NCBI RefSeq assembly: GCF_029714305.1
Contig: NZ_CP121647.1
Location: 1,508,501-1,572,500, forward strand
Reading direction: 5' to 3'
DNA length: 64,000 nucleotides
Origin: Bradyrhizobium sp. CB3481
GTDB lineage: Bacteria > Pseudomonadota > Alphaproteobacteria > Rhizobiales > Xanthobacteraceae
Shown: piece after piece, positions 34,596-42,499 of the stretch
Layout: every line of letters starts with the position of its first letter
How positions within the stretch are numbered: the first letter of the stretch is position 1
Translations under genes and position numbers: made by a program
The notes under the pieces: model-generated
Seen by the model: the letters and a program-made list of their open reading frames with translations, nothing else
Databases searched by the model: none
What the model was told of the DNA's origin: nothing

Positions 34596-35978
34596 ATGGA
34601 CACAAAAATCCGGAGCCGTCACACTCAATTTTGCCGCAACGCCGTCCAGCCCCCGATTTCGTGCAGATCGTTCGTGAAGCCAGTAACCCAGTCAGTTTCC
34701 GTTCCGCCTGGTTCGATGATGCGCACGGGGATCGTCGCAGGCGTCCTGTTTATTCTCGCGCATTTCGTTTTGCTGACCGGCATCACCTCGCCGGAGAAAT
34801 TCTATTTCGACGAGGTTCACTACGTCCCCGCGGCGCGGCAGATGCTCGAGCCGGTGATGCGCGAGCCGATGCTCAATCCGATGCATCCGCCGCTCGCCAA
34901 GCAGTTTATCGCGCTGTCAATCCATTCGCTCGGCGATACGCCGCTGGGCTGGCGTTATCCCTCGGTGTTGTTCGGATCGCTCGCCATCGTCGCGGTGTAT
35001 CTGTGCGGACTGGCACTGTTCGCGGCGCAGGGGCCGGCCATCGCGGCGAGCCTTATCGCCTTTTTCAATCAGATGCTGTTCGTGCAGTCACGCATCGCGA
35101 TGCTGGATATTTTCGGACTGGCCTTCAGCCTGTTCGCCATTGCTGCGTTCATGCATGGCTATCGAAGAGAGCGGCCGCATTTGTGGTTCGCGCTTGCCGG
35201 GATCGGCTTAGGTCTCTCTGCCGCCTGCAAGTGGAGCGGCCTGTTCGCGCTCGCGGTCTGCATCGCCATCATCGCGGCGGTCCGCCTGATGCAAAGCTGG
35301 CGCACGCAATTCGCCGACGCGAGACCGGAGGATTGGTACCGGCCCGATCTCTGGTCGGACTTCAAGGCCTGGCACTTTGCAGTGTGCTTCATTTTGATTC
35401 CGGCCGCCGTCTATCTCGCAACGTTCGTTCCGCTCTACGGATTTTCGGCCCCCGACATCTGGGAAGCGCAACGGCGGATCTTCAGCGATAACACGACGAC
35501 CGCGATCGCCGGACACACTTATATGAGTTCATGGCCGTCGTGGCCGTTCCTGGTGCGTCCGGTCTGGTATCTGTTCGACAAGATCGACGAAGACCACATC
35601 GCCGCCGTGGTGTTTCTCGGCAATCCCCTGGTGCTGTGGCCGGCGCTGCTGGCACTTGCGATTTGCCTGCGCGACTTTATCGTGACGCGGCGGGTCGATG
35701 CCTTCCTGATCCTGGCGTTCTATTTCGGCCCCTATCTCGCATGGGCGTTGCTGCCGCGAACGCTCGGCTTCATCTACTACTACCTGCCCGCGGCGACGAC
35801 GGCGAGCTTTGCACTCGTGTATGCCTTGAAACGCGGCAGCATGCCTGGGTGGTTGTTATGGGCCTATGTCGCGATCGGCTTTGCCGGTTTTGCCGCAATG
35901 TTGCCGATATCGGCCGCGTTCATAGGCACGTCAATGGCGACGTTCAGCCGCCTGATGATCTTCCAGAACTGGATTTGA
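34596..35978 (+). CDS. Protein O-mannosyltransferase-like (GT39) membrane glycosyltransferase
   Basis: About 460 residues with ten or more hydrophobic segments. The family motif with the catalytic Asp-Glu is KFYFDEVHYVPAARQ, followed by MHPPLAKQFIAL and RYPSVLFGSLAIVAVYLCG; a later SAACKWSGLFAL is also typical. Eukaryotic relatives transfer mannose from dolichyl phosphate to Ser/Thr of secreted proteins; bacterial ones use polyprenyl phosphate sugars and work at the periplasmic side. The C-terminal MIR domains of fungal enzymes are missing. The start is uncertain: the ATG at 34596 has no good ribosome site and one at 34716, just before the first helix, is an alternative. No polyprenyl-sugar synthase is adjacent. 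Confidence 0.8.
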   Translation: MDTKIRSRHTQFCRNAVQPPISCRSFVKPVTQSVSVPPGSMMRTGIVAGVLFILAHFVLLTGITSPEKFYFDEVHYVPAARQMLEPVMREPMLNPMHPPLAKQFIALSIHSLGDTPLGWRYPSVLFGSLAIVAVYLCGLALFAAQGPAIAASLIAFFNQMLFVQSRIAMLDIFGLAFSLFAIAAFMHGYRRERPHLWFALAGIGLGLSAACKWSGLFALAVCIAIIAAVRLMQSWRTQFADARPEDWYRPDLWSDFKAWHFAVCFILIPAAVYLATFVPLYGFSAPDIWEAQRRIFSDNTTTAIAGHTYMSSWPSWPFLVRPVWYLFDKIDEDHIAAVVFLGNPLVLWPALLALAICLRDFIVTRRVDAFLILAFYFGPYLAWALLPRTLGFIYYYLPAATTASFALVYALKRGSMPGWLLWAYVAIGFAGFAAMLPISAAFIGTSMATFSRLMIFQNWI

Positions 35979-36070
35979 GACTAAGGAGAGCTCGTCACGC
36001 AGGCACTGCTGGCGACAAGATCTGGAGAACGTTAGACGCGGGGCTGCGCGGCTTTGCTTAGCTGAGCGCG

Positions 36071-36103
36071 AAACAAAATCCGCCTGCCGCAAGCGGCAGG
36101 CGG
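36071..36103 (-). terminator. Intrinsic terminator of the OmpA-family gene
   Basis: On the minus strand, CCGCCTGCCGC and GCGGCAGGCGG (36093-36103 and 36080-36090) form an 11-bp stem with a 2-4 base loop, followed by ATTTTGTTT. It is 17 bp past the stop codon. Confidence 0.85.
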
Positions 36104-36120
36104 ATCGGCATTTCAAAGCC

Positions 36121-36759
36121 TCACTTCGCGGCGGTCTTGGTGTCCATGTTGACGACCTGGACGCGGCGGTTGGTCGGGTCCATCGGCGCGTTTGGATCCT
36201 TCGGCCTGGTCTTGCCGTAACCGACGGTCACGAGGTTGGAACCGGCAAGGCCGTACTTCTCGGTCAGGTACTTCTTGATCGTATCGGCCCGGCGCTCGGA
36301 GAGATCCTGGTTATACGCCTCGCCGCCGATCGCATCGGTATGGCCGGCGACCACGAAGGTCGAACCCTTCAGGCTCGCATCGGACAGCGCCTTGCCGAGT
36401 TCCTGCACCGCGGAAACCGAGTTCTTGCTGATGTCAGCCGAGTTGTAGTCGAACTGGATTTCGAGATCGATCTTCGGCTTGGTCGCGGCGAGTTCCGCGA
36501 TCTCCTGGCGTTCGCCGAGCGACAGCGACCGCGTCTTGCGGTTGCGCAAGGTGTCGACGAAGCTGGTTTCCTTCGCCTTTGCGGTGGCATCCACCGGCTG
36601 CTGCGGACCGGTCGAAAGGCCGCGGGTTGCGCCCGGCTTCGGCTTCAGGGCGTCCAGGATCTTGTCGGCGGAGACAGTGTCGCCGGCGGCAGCCAGGCCC
36701 GCCGTCATCGACAGCGCGGCGCCGATCGTCATGATTGAAAGTCTGAGATAGCGGGTCAT
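36121..36759 (-). CDS. OmpA-family peptidoglycan-binding lipid-free protein
   Basis: A 212-residue exported protein: Sec signal (residues 1-24, cut near LAAA), a Pro/Lys-rich linker, then a C-terminal OmpA domain starting at IDLEIQFDYNSADISKNS. The peptidoglycan-binding residues lie in VAGHTDAIGGEAYNQDLSER and the end motif DPTNRRVQVVN. There is no N-terminal beta barrel, so it tethers wall and outer membrane or acts as a soluble partner. Two CRP-like palindromes lie 89 and 210 bp upstream of its start. Confidence 0.9.
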   Translation of the reverse strand: MTRYLRLSIMTIGAALSMTAGLAAAGDTVSADKILDALKPKPGATRGLSTGPQQPVDATAKAKETSFVDTLRNRKTRSLSLGERQEIAELAATKPKIDLEIQFDYNSADISKNSVSAVQELGKALSDASLKGSTFVVAGHTDAIGGEAYNQDLSERRADTIKKYLTEKYGLAGSNLVTVGYGKTRPKDPNAPMDPTNRRVQVVNMDTKTAAK

Positions 36760-36847
36760 TGTCCTAATCCTCAGTGTTAACGCCGTGCAAAGCTGGCGTG
36801 CATGACGTTTTGATGCTGCGAGGATAGGACGGGTTCAAAGCTCGCAA

Positions 36848-36863
36848 TGTGACTCAGATCACA
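36848..36863. promoter_or_regulatory. CRP-like site TGTGA-N6-TCACA
   Basis: TGTGACTCAGATCACA matches the classical CRP half sites and spacing exactly. It is 89 bp upstream of the OmpA-family start codon. Rhizobia have several CRP/FNR-class regulators, so the identity of the binder is open. Confidence 0.6.
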
Positions 36864-36968
36864 GTATCAGGGAGCGGGTTTTCCGTAGAGACGGACTTTC
36901 GATCGCCGCTACAGAGGGTTGACGGGCACGCGGCGCGTTCGGCGGATCGATCGCCCCGGCCTTAGCCG

Positions 36969-36984
36969 CGTGATCTGAATCACG
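36969..36984. promoter_or_regulatory. Second CRP-like palindrome CGTGA-N6-TCACG
   Basis: CGTGATCTGAATCACG is a perfect palindrome in its half sites with the same 6-bp spacing as the site 121 bp to the left. It differs from the CRP consensus only at the outermost base of each half. Confidence 0.5.
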
Positions 36985-37434
36985 GGTAGTGTTCGCCTCG
37001 ACCGCAGATCGACCAAGCTCGGGATGTGAGTGGAATGAGCGCAGCGATCAATCCGCTTCCGATATTGCCCTCCGGAATTTTACGGACGCAGTTGCGGTGT
37101 CCAGCGAATCGAACTTTCTGTTATCTCAATGCTATGCAGCCGATGCTGCAAGCTTGTTCGAAATCCAGTGTCTGCGAACCCATCTCAAGCACTGCTTCCG
37201 TTGCGATTGACTTCTTCATTCACAAAAAAAGCTGACACGTCGCGGCAGCGCCGACGTGTGAACAACAAATCGGCAAGATGCACCTCTAGCAGAATCGTTC
37301 ACAAAAAAAAGTCTGAAGAAGAAATCGTTCGGGGCAACCAAACGGGCAGGACGGTGTTACAGTCAGTCAAACGTCAGCGCGAATATCTGGGCTATCGCGC
37401 CAGTGCATCGGAGCCTGCCGGTTCCGGAAACTCT

Positions 37435-37665
37435 ATGCCAACACTGATCGGCGCGGCGCTGATCGCCGCCGCAATCTTGCTGTCGACGCTGATCAATGCG
37501 CTCGGCACCCGCTACGTCGGGTTCGAAAGCCCCACGGAGGAGAGCGCGTGGCTGCTCGATCGGCTAACCGGCACCGTCTACAAGTGTCATGCGCCACAGC
37601 CGGGCCGCGCCTCCTGCGAGGCTGAGATTGCAACCGGCAGCGTCGGGGACCGGCAGAAGCGGTGA
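37435..37665 (+). CDS. Small single-pass membrane protein
   Basis: A 76-residue hypothetical protein. Residues 1-23 form a hydrophobic helix (MPTLIGAALIAAAILLSTLI), followed by a soluble part YVGFESPTEESAWLLDRLTG and TVYKCHAPQPGRASCEAE with two cysteines 12 residues apart that could form a disulfide in the periplasm. The family is unknown to me, though short proteins with the pattern AWLLDRLTGTVYKC recur in Bradyrhizobium. The start is uncertain: the frame is open upstream and a GTG at 37354 would add 27 residues. Confidence 0.6.
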   Translation: MPTLIGAALIAAAILLSTLINALGTRYVGFESPTEESAWLLDRLTGTVYKCHAPQPGRASCEAEIATGSVGDRQKR

Positions 37666-37742
37666 GGTGAGGCGCGCCGCAATCCGGCGATCGCGGAACC
37701 CGGGACTCCCCCGCCGCGCGAATCCCGCTACATTGCCGCGCG

Positions 37743-38909
37743 ATGCCCCGCGCGACCAAACCCCATCCCCTGACCCAGCTTGAAGCCCGGCGCCTCTGGC
37801 TGCAGGCCCAGCGGCTCGATACCAGCGAGCCGTTCGGCGCCGGCCCAGCAGCCGTTGCGGCAGCGGTCGACCATCTCGGCTACGTCCAGATCGACACCAT
37901 CCACGTCATCGAGCGCTGTCATCACCATATTCTTTATAGCCGTATCCCGGCCTATGCCCGCGCCGACCTGCGCCAGGCGCAAAGCGTCGACAAGAGCGTG
38001 TTCGAGTACTGGACCCACGCGCTGTCCTACGTGCCAGCGAAGGATTTTCGCTTCTTCGTTCCGGCGATGCGGGAACACCGGCGCAACGGCCACAAATGGT
38101 TTGCCTCCGTGAAGCCGGAGGACACCCGCAAGGTGATGCGGCTGTTGCGCCGCGACGGCGCGCTGACCATCCGCGACATCGAGGACGACGTCCTGACGGA
38201 GAAGGAACATCTCTGGCAGAGCCGCAAACCCTCGAAACGGGCGCTGCAGCTTGCCTTCTACACCGGCGAGGTGACGATCTCCGAGCGCACCGGTATGCTC
38301 AAGACCTATGAGCTGATGATGCGGCATTTCGGCTGGGACAAGCCGCCGAAGCCGGCCAGTCCGGCTGAGATCACCGCCTATCTGCTCGACCGCGCGTTGC
38401 GCTCGCAAGGCATCGTCAGCCTCGATTCAATCTGCCATCTCGACGCGCCGAGCAAGCCGGCGGTGCGGCGGCTGGTCGAGGCGCGGGTGCGGCGCAAGGA
38501 ACTTGTACCCGTGGCGCTCGAAGGCGCCGGCAAGCAGGAGCATTGGGCGCGGCCCGAGGTGCTGGAGACAGCCCCGGAGGCGGGCGAGGGCCCGGTGCAT
38601 ATCCTCTCGCCGTTCGATCCCCTGATCATTCAGCGCAAGCGGACCGAATTGTTCTTCGGCTATGGCCATCGCTTCGAGGCCTATGTGCCGAAGGAGAAGC
38701 GCGTGTTCGGCTATTTCGCGCTGCCGGTGCTGGTCGGCGAAGACATCGTGGCCGCGATCGACCTGAAGACCGACCGCCAGAACAAGAAGCTCGTGATGCA
38801 GAAATGGAGCTGGGTCGGCAAGGGCGCGGCGCGGACGGCGCGCAAGGACTACAAGCGCCGCATCGAGGAAGAGCTGCACCGCTTCGAGCGGTTTCAGCTG
38901 GCGGAGTAG
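37743..38909 (+). CDS. ycaQ: YcaQ/AlkZ-type winged-helix DNA glycosylase
   Basis: A 388-residue protein of the HTH_42 family. E. coli YcaQ unhooks DNA interstrand crosslinks and streptomyces AlkZ gives self-resistance to azinomycin. Expected features are the QxD catalytic motif in YVQIDTIHVIERCHHHILY, the HALSYVPAKDF segment, and the C-terminal SPFDPLIIQRKR and HRFEAYVPKEKRVFGYF. The QID here matches the YcaQ-like QxD motif. It lies 77 bp after the small membrane gene; no biosynthetic cluster is adjacent, so a general repair role is likely. Confidence 0.9.
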   Translation: MPRATKPHPLTQLEARRLWLQAQRLDTSEPFGAGPAAVAAAVDHLGYVQIDTIHVIERCHHHILYSRIPAYARADLRQAQSVDKSVFEYWTHALSYVPAKDFRFFVPAMREHRRNGHKWFASVKPEDTRKVMRLLRRDGALTIRDIEDDVLTEKEHLWQSRKPSKRALQLAFYTGEVTISERTGMLKTYELMMRHFGWDKPPKPASPAEITAYLLDRALRSQGIVSLDSICHLDAPSKPAVRRLVEARVRRKELVPVALEGAGKQEHWARPEVLETAPEAGEGPVHILSPFDPLIIQRKRTELFFGYGHRFEAYVPKEKRVFGYFALPVLVGEDIVAAIDLKTDRQNKKLVMQKWSWVGKGAARTARKDYKRRIEEELHRFERFQLAE

Positions 38910-38979
38910 GGTTTCTCTCCCTGGAACTCCGTACCGCCGCGCCGGTTAGTTCCATGGTGCAAAGCCCGGGGAGGGTGAC

Positions 38980-39516
38980 ATGGACGACACCGACAAGGAC
39001 AAATCGATTCTGGAAAGATTCACCGACACGGTGAAGGAGATCGCGGGCACCGCGACGGAGGCGGCAAGCCAGGCGCTGAAGACGGACGAGGCCGCCCTGA
39101 AGGCGGATGAACGCGCGGCCGCCTATGTGCCGCTTGCGGCCGACGGCCTGGTCTCCGATCCGCTGATGGTGCCGCCGGCTGCAGCCGCTCCGCCGCGCCG
39201 CAAACGCGCGGCCAAGGCGCGGCAAGCCGCAACCGCCGGCAGGACCCGAAAGGCGAAAGCCGCGAAGTCCAGGGCCGGGAAGGCCACGACAGCGAGGGCC
39301 GGGCGCTCAAAGAAAGTGGCAGGCCGTTCCGTTGGCCGGAAGTCGAGCGCAAAGAAACCGGCGGGGCGGGCGGCGAGAAAGACCGCAGCAAAATCGGCCG
39401 CAAGCGTCAGCAAGACCGCCAAGAAAACCGCAATGAAAACCGCAATGAAAACCGCAACGAGAGCTACCGGCAGGAAGGCGGCCAAGAAATCTCGCGCGAA
39501 GACACGGCGTAGCTGA
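38980..39516 (+). CDS. Histone H1-like Lys/Ala-rich protein
   Basis: A 178-residue protein. The acidic, probably helical N-terminal third (DDTDKDKSILERFTDTVKEI) is followed, from about residue 72, by a long basic tail of Lys, Ala, Arg and Thr with AKKP-like elements and tandem KTAM repeats. Such tails bind DNA nonspecifically, as in bacterial H1 homologues. There is one codon-level tandem repeat (GCAATGAAAACC, twice and then a variant) that could vary in number. It follows the DNA-repair gene by 70 bp on the same strand. Confidence 0.75.
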   Translation: MDDTDKDKSILERFTDTVKEIAGTATEAASQALKTDEAALKADERAAAYVPLAADGLVSDPLMVPPAAAAPPRRKRAAKARQAATAGRTRKAKAAKSRAGKATTARAGRSKKVAGRSVGRKSSAKKPAGRAARKTAAKSAASVSKTAKKTAMKTAMKTATRATGRKAAKKSRAKTRRS

Positions 39517-39565
39517 CGGTCCTCCGCCGCCGCGCGAGGCCGCCGGCCAGCCCCCCATCTTTGGA

Positions 39566-39592
39566 ATGCCCGCGTTACGCCAGCGCGGGCAT
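39566..39592. terminator. GC-rich hairpin after the H1-like gene
   Basis: ATGCCCGCG (39566-39574) and CGCGGGCAT (39584-39592) pair perfectly around 9 bases. No T run follows, so it may be a Rho-assisted or weak terminator. Confidence 0.4.
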
Positions 39593-39624
39593 CGCGCGTT
39601 GCCAGCGGTGACAGCGCCCGGTAA

Positions 39625-39650
39625 TTCGAGGAACAACAACAATCCTCGAA
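39625..39650. promoter_or_regulatory. Inverted repeat just before the MFS start
   Basis: TTCGAGGA (39625-39632) and TCCTCGAA (39643-39650) are exact reverse complements around ACAACAACAA. The right arm abuts the ribosome site (GAAGGGAA) of the gene starting at 39661. In RNA it would be a hairpin next to the start; as DNA it could be an operator. No regulator gene is adjacent. Confidence 0.45.
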
Positions 39651-39660
39651 GGGAAACCCC

Positions 39661-40980
39661 ATGAGCCAGCCCGCCGCGCCAACCGCCAGCGAGATCGAAG
39701 CATCCACTATTCGCACCATCTCGTGGCGGCTGATTCCATTCCTGGTGCTGGCCTACTTCTTTTCCTATCTCGACCGCGTCAATCTCGGCTTTGCCGCGCT
39801 GGAGATGAACGCCGACCTGAAATTCACCCCGCTGGTTTTTGCCTGGGGCGCCGGCATCTTCTTCATCGGCTATTTCATCTTCGAGGTGCCGAGCAATCTG
39901 GCGCTGGAAAAATTCGGCGCCAGCCGCTGGATCGCCCGCATCATGGTGACGTGGGGGATCATCTCGGCATTGATGGCGACGGTGAGCGGCGAGCTGAGCT
40001 TCTATGTTCTGCGCTTCCTGCTCGGCGTGGCCGAGGCCGGCTTCTTTCCCGGCATCATTCTTTATCTCACCTATTGGTACCCGGCCGAATATCGCGGGCG
40101 GTTTCTAGCTGCCTTCGCGATCGCCGTTCCCATTTCCACCGTGATCGGGGCGCCGGTCTCGGGATTGCTGCTCGGGCTCGACGGCATGATGGGGCTACGG
40201 GGATGGCAGTGGCTGTTCATCATCGAGGGCATCCCCTCGGTGCTGCTCGGCATTGTCACCTGGTTCTATCTGACGGACAAACCGGAAAAGGCCTACTGGC
40301 TCACCACCGAACAGAAGGCCTGGCTTTCAGCCAAGCTGCAGGCGGAGATCGCGACCAAGCAGGCGGTGCGGCATCTGACGCTCGGCGAGGCGCTGTCGTC
40401 GCCAAAAGTGATCGCGCTCAGCCTGATCTATTTCGGCTTTGTCGGCGCGCTCTATGGCATGCAGTTCTGGCTGCCGCAGATCGTGAAGGCATTCGGCCTG
40501 ACCAACGCGCAGACCGGATTCGTCACCGCGATCCCTTATCTGTTCGGCACCATCGCCATGATCTTGTGGGCGCGTCATTCCGACGCGACGCGTGAGCGCG
40601 TCGCCCATGTCGGCGGGCCGCTGCTGCTCACCGCCGTCGCGCTCGGCACCAGCAGCTACATCGCCGATCCCACGCTGACGATGATTTTGCTGACGGTGGC
40701 GGCGATCGGCATCTTCTGCACCTTCGCCGTGTTCTGGACGTTGCCGACGGCGTGGCTATCAGGCACGGCCGCCGCCGGCGCCATCGCGCTGATCAACTCG
40801 ATCGGCAACCTCGCGGGCTTCGGTGGGCCTTATCTGATCGGCTGGGCCAAGGAGGCCACCGGCTCCACCTCGGCGGGGCTGCTGGTGCTGTCGCTGTTGC
40901 CGCTGGTCGCCGGCCTGCTCGTCTTCCTCGGTGGCCACGAGACGAAGACGGAGTTCGCGGGGGCAGGGAAGGCGAAGTAG
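39661..40980 (+). CDS. MFS transporter (anion:cation symporter type)
   Basis: A 439-residue inner-membrane transporter with twelve predicted helices. The start TISWRLIPFLVLAYFFSYLD then RVNLGFAALEMN, and RFLLGVAEAGFFPGIILYLT between helices 4 and 5, are the marks of the ACS family (phthalate, tartrate, glucarate, nicotinate uptake with H+). The family is wide, so the substrate is open. No catabolic neighbour helps: upstream is the H1-like gene and downstream a palindromic repeat. Confidence 0.92.
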   Translation: MSQPAAPTASEIEASTIRTISWRLIPFLVLAYFFSYLDRVNLGFAALEMNADLKFTPLVFAWGAGIFFIGYFIFEVPSNLALEKFGASRWIARIMVTWGIISALMATVSGELSFYVLRFLLGVAEAGFFPGIILYLTYWYPAEYRGRFLAAFAIAVPISTVIGAPVSGLLLGLDGMMGLRGWQWLFIIEGIPSVLLGIVTWFYLTDKPEKAYWLTTEQKAWLSAKLQAEIATKQAVRHLTLGEALSSPKVIALSLIYFGFVGALYGMQFWLPQIVKAFGLTNAQTGFVTAIPYLFGTIAMILWARHSDATRERVAHVGGPLLLTAVALGTSSYIADPTLTMILLTVAAIGIFCTFAVFWTLPTAWLSGTAAAGAIALINSIGNLAGFGGPYLIGWAKEATGSTSAGLLVLSLLPLVAGLLVFLGGHETKTEFAGAGKAK

Positions 40981-40990
40981 CCCGGGGTTC

Positions 40991-41072
40991 GTAGGATGGG
41001 TAGAGCGCAGCGAAACCCATCAACTTTCTTTGCGGCAACGATGATGGGTTTCGCTGCGCTCTACCATCCTAC
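40991..41072. repeat. Long near-perfect inverted repeat, GTAGGATGGGTAGAGC class
   Basis: Arms at 40991-41022 and 41042-41072 pair over 31 bases with a single bulged G on the left, around a 19-base loop. The ends read GTAGGATGGGTAGAGCGCAG and CTGCGCTCTACCATCCTAC. It starts 10 bp after the MFS stop and can act as a terminator. It looks unrelated to the GATCCAGTACGCCG class. Confidence 0.8.
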
Positions 41073-41150
41073 GGCTCCTTATTCGGATCGAGGTCCATCT
41101 GCCGACCTTTGCCCCACGTTAATCACGTCGGAACTCACGAATTAGTGTCT

Positions 41151-41190
41151 ACTGACGAATATTGACATTCGTCAGTGATAAATCGATAGT
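41151..41190 (+). promoter_or_regulatory. RND operon promoter with TetR-type operator on the -35
   Basis: ACTGACGAAT (41151-41160) and ATTCGTCAGT (41167-41176) are perfect inverted arms with a 6-bp spacer. The spacer and the first base of the right arm contain TTGACA (41162-41167), a consensus -35; GATAGT at 41185-41190 is a fair -10 at 17 bp. A dimeric TetR repressor bound here would block the promoter. The likely binder is the TetR encoded at 45672. Confidence 0.7.
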
Positions 41191-41221
41191 CTTCATCAGT
41201 CATCAGCCGATGGAGACTCCA

Positions 41222-42328
41222 ATGTTCGCCCGCTCGATTTTTGCTAGCTATTACAGGCTCTTGACTGGAGCATCGCTGGCATTTGCGGTATTTGCTCTGG
41301 CTGGCTGCAATGAAAAGGCCGCTGAAGCGCCGGCTCCCGGACGCCCGGTCCTGGTCGCCACCGTCCATTATGCGGCCGAGACCCCCGAGCGCAGCTTTGT
41401 CGGCACCATCCGGCCCCGGATCGAGACCGACATGGGCTTCCGGGTCCCCGGCAAGGTCGCGCGGCGCCTGGTCGAGGTCGGCCAGACCGTCGATGTCGGC
41501 CAGCCGCTCGCCACCCTCGATGAGGTCGATCTGAAGCTGCAGGCCGAGCAGGCCGAAGCCGAATTCCGCGCCGCCACCGGCGTGCTGGCGCAGGCTGGCG
41601 CTGCCGAGCAGCGCGCCAAGGACCTGCGCGCCAAGGGGTGGACCACCGACGCCCAGATGGATCAAAGCCGCGCCGCCGCCGATGAAGCGCGCGCACGCCT
41701 TAATCGCGCCGAGCGGCAGGTCGAACTCACCAAGAATTCTCTGTCCTATGCGACGCTGCTGGCCGACAGCCGCGGCGTCGTCACCGCGACCCTGATCGAT
41801 CCCGGGCAGGTCGTGGCCTCCGGCCAGACCGCGATCCGCGTCGCGCGCTTTGGCGAGAAGGAAGCCGTGGTCGCTATCCCTGAAACGCTGGTTGGCCGCG
41901 CCAAGTCCGGCTCAGCCACCGTGACGCTGTGGTCGGATGCGGAGAAGAAATATACCGCGAAGCTGCGCGAGATCGCGCCGTCGGCCGATCCCGCGACCCG
42001 CACCTACCTCGCAAAATTCTCGCTGCCGGAAGCCGACGACAAGGTCTCGCTCGGCATGACCGCGACGCTGACGCTGGCCGATGCTGCAAGCGAGCGCGTG
42101 GCCAAGCTACCGCTGTCGGCGCTGTTCAGCCAAGGCGGCAATCCCTCGCTTTACATCGTCGACGATGCCGGCGCCATGAAGTTGCAGCCGGTGGTCGTGA
42201 AGTCCTACGAGAGCAACGCCGTGGTGATCTCGGGCGGCGTCAACGAGGGCGCCAAGGTCGTCGCGCTCGGCGTGCAGAAGCTCGATCCGGCGCAGAAGGT
42301 GCGCGTGGTGTCGGCGCTGTCGTTCTAG
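41222..42328 (+). CDS. RND efflux periplasmic adaptor lipoprotein
   Basis: A 368-residue membrane-fusion protein. Signal LTGASLAFAVFALAGCN has a lipobox with Cys29 lipidated. Then come the barrel-sandwich half GFRVPGKVARRLVEVGQTVD, a helical hairpin (QAEAEFRAATGVLAQAGAAE and beyond), the second lipoyl half SRGVVTATLIDPGQVVASGQ and a membrane-proximal domain. It links the pump at 42500 to a TolC-like channel. I chose 41222, which has GGAG at a good distance; upstream in-frame ATGs would precede the lipobox by more than usual and overlap the promoter. Confidence 0.93.
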   Translation: MFARSIFASYYRLLTGASLAFAVFALAGCNEKAAEAPAPGRPVLVATVHYAAETPERSFVGTIRPRIETDMGFRVPGKVARRLVEVGQTVDVGQPLATLDEVDLKLQAEQAEAEFRAATGVLAQAGAAEQRAKDLRAKGWTTDAQMDQSRAAADEARARLNRAERQVELTKNSLSYATLLADSRGVVTATLIDPGQVVASGQTAIRVARFGEKEAVVAIPETLVGRAKSGSATVTLWSDAEKKYTAKLREIAPSADPATRTYLAKFSLPEADDKVSLGMTATLTLADAASERVAKLPLSALFSQGGNPSLYIVDDAGAMKLQPVVVKSYESNAVVISGGVNEGAKVVALGVQKLDPAQKVRVVSALSF

Positions 42329-42350
42329 TCCGTTATTGCGAGTTGGTCCC

Positions 42351-42467
42351 GTCATTGCGAGGAGCGAAGCGACGAAGCAATCCATAGGGCCACAAGCCGA
42401 CAGGTGGATTGCTTCGCGGAGCCTGTCATCGGGCGGGCATTCGCCCGACCCGTTGGCTCGCAATGAC
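42351..42467. repeat. Palindromic repeat, GTCATTGCGAG class, with the 41-bp module in its loop
   Basis: Ends GTCATTGCGAG (42351-42361) and CTCGCAATGAC (42457-42467) pair perfectly, and AGCAATCC faces GGATTGCT inside. Bases 42417-42457 are the module also found at 24603-24643, with hairpin CGGGC-ATTC-GCCCG (42434-42447). The repeat lies between the adaptor and pump genes of one operon, so it is transcribed. Confidence 0.7.
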
Positions 42468-42499
42468 GCAGCAAACAAGTTTCGAAGTTGGAGAGTGAC

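Larger units (their letters stand above)
36760..37434. other. Long gap with two CRP-like sites and no clear gene
   Basis: About 675 bp between the divergent OmpA gene and the small membrane protein gene. It is less GC-rich than its neighbours toward 37000-37340 and holds two perfect palindromes of the CRP class, listed separately. CACAAAAAAA appears twice, near 37219 and 37300. Frames inside it have atypical composition and no ribosome sites, and I see no tRNA. Confidence 0.5.

Noticed and set aside
36760..37434. Possible tRNA or structured RNA
   Set aside because: I found no cloverleaf or T-loop consensus by eye; without a covariance search no RNA gene can be supported.
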